Source of the DNA: Phallus indusiatus
Lineage: Eukaryota > Basidiomycota > Agaricomycetes > Phallales > Phallaceae
Assembly: GCA_027605045.1 (NCBI GenBank)
Contig: JAQFWX010000001.1
Span: 186,001 to 250,000, forward strand
DNA length: 64,000 bases
Reading direction: 5' to 3'
The notes beneath the pieces are model-generated. The model was given only the letters and a program-made list of their open reading frames with translations. It ran no database searches and was not told the origin of the DNA. Position 1 is the first letter of the stretch. Each line of letters begins with the position of its first letter. Made by a program: the position numbers and the translations under genes. Below, piece by piece: positions 62,930 through 64,000 of the stretch.

Positions 62930-63000
62930 CCAGAGAATTCCGAGGACGAGTTCAAGACCGAATTCAAGACCGAATTCAGCCCGAGTTCACGTTGGAATTC
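62930..63000. repeat. Imperfect short tandem repeats (ACCGAATTCAAG-like)
   Basis: Units such as GAGTTCAAGACCGAATTCA recur three to four times with changes, immediately beyond the palindrome. Similar words (GAGTTCAGACCGAGTTAG) occur just before it at 62828-62845. The whole block 62828-63000 looks like one repeat element. Confidence 0.6.
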
Positions 63001-63679
63001 ACCTACGTGAAACCCCCTATTGGCACCTAGGTGCTGAATAGACGCTGCTTGACGTAAATAAAACAATATACCAAGGATGTTTTTTTTTGCTTGAACTTGA
63101 ATCTGCCATAAGTTACTATGGCGTATGCGCACAGTGCGGCAGTGATCCGAATAGAGAACTGGCAGCTACGTAACGTATTATGTATTATTATGCTTGAGGT
63201 TACTTTTGTAAGTGAAAAACAAAATTACATAAAGCAAGTTATGTTTTTAAAAGCGAATTCTAATATTTCTAGCATATTAGCTGGTGTATCCTCAGAGGCA
63301 TTGAGCATTTTATACTATTTTATCGTACATAATTAATCATTTATCAGATCCTGAAAGCTCCCAGGAATCGAGAATACTTCCTTCCATTATCGGAAAAATA
63401 AGCTTTGGACATTAAGATATTTGGGCTGAGTGATTATCATCCTTATGTCCTGCCCAGCTCGCTATTAAATGCATAGAAATGTCACAAGAGGAGGTTGGTG
63501 TGTGTCGCTTCCAACGGCCTGAAGTAAAGTCCGATCCCTGGTGCCTGCTACGTGTTTGGTCGTTCAACGTAGCCGCCCAAGGGTCAAGACGATTGAAGTT
63601 ACGTTTCTTGCTATACATGAGATCAACGAATTTATTTTTACCCTGACAAGAACAGAATAGTTAACGAGGACCCTGACTA

Positions 63680-63900
63680 ATGCCTATAGAGGCCGGATTT
63701 TTTTTTCGCCATTTTTGGGGTTTTTTGCCCAGTCAATTTTTTCAAAATTTGTCCAAAAATTTTCCAGCATACAGATTTTTTCCCAAAATTTGTCCAAAAC
63801 TTCATTCCGGCCTTTGGGAGGTTGAGTTTTGCGTATTTTCATTCCGGCCTCCCAGGCCTTGAATTTTGCCCGGAAGGGCTCGAAAAGCAGCTAGTTTTAT
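63680..63900. repeat. Degenerate AT-rich repeat block
   Basis: Recurrent words AAAATTTGTCCAAAA and ATTCCGGCCT appear twice or more each, with long T runs. The frame 63680-63862 through this block is compositionally biased and not credible as a protein. It probably belongs to a dispersed repeat. Confidence 0.55.
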
Positions 63901-64000
63901 TATATATACTAAAATATACGTTGTTTACTGCGAATACAGCTCTAATTCCATTCTGAAAGAGATACCAGCTAATTATCGGCTTTCTGACGTTTTGTTAATT

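Noticed and set aside
1..64000. CRISPR arrays, bacterial operons or prophage
   Set aside because: Dense short introns, intron-bearing tRNAs and fungal gene families show a eukaryotic nuclear genome; no regularly spaced direct repeats of CRISPR type were seen.

Overview
The window is eukaryotic and almost certainly comes from an agaricomycete (mushroom-forming basidiomycete) nuclear genome. Genes are cut by many introns of about 45-70 nt with GT-AG ends. Two tRNA-Phe genes carry introns. The gene set includes families I know mainly from Agaricomycetes: DUF6533-type 7TM proteins, a DUF6699-type protein, and a G-alpha with a long insertion. I rebuilt gene models by hand from splice signals, reading phase and family alignment remembered from general knowledge. 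No search was run.

Layout. Bases 1-5.3 kb: a small membrane/coiled-coil protein (-), ribonucleotide reductase large subunit (-, 17 exons, two of them only 4 nt), and two tRNA-Phe(GAA) genes (+). 5.5-11.1 kb: an atypical G-protein alpha subunit (-, 14 exons) and a TDT-family transporter of the SSU1/malate type (-). 11.1-15.4 kb: gene-poor, with a frameshifted retroelement integrase relic. 15.4-21.9 kb: a complete ABCC/MRP-type ABC transporter (+, 30 exons, one of 7 nt). 22.2-23.9 kb: an F-box protein (-). 24.4-25.1 kb: a GMC oxidoreductase relic (+).

26.0-46.2 kb is the distinctive part: six paralogous seven-transmembrane genes, all on the minus strand, spaced about 3-6 kb apart, with the same exon architecture (including a 17-nt exon with a Y-I-W motif). 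Copies 2, 3, 4 and 6 trace as intact. Copy 1 is dead (in-frame stop and a lost splice acceptor). Copy 5 needs a GC donor. At least one repeat unit (copies 2 and 3) was duplicated together with a plus-strand leucine-rich fragment. This is the best candidate for a little-described system here: an expanding, lineage-specific receptor-like array.

47.3-60.3 kb returns to housekeeping and regulatory genes: LIS1/PAC1 (-), a small C2H2 zinc-finger protein (-), about 4 kb with no gene I can support, a RING-H2 protein with a split RING (-), and a low-complexity DUF6699-like protein (+). 60.3-64.0 kb holds no gene I can support, only a 28-nt palindrome and AT-rich repeats.

These genes do not form one pathway. 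RNR1 (dNTP supply), G-alpha (signalling) and LIS1 (nuclear migration) are independent housekeeping or regulatory genes. The accessory part is the 7TM array and the decayed segments around it.
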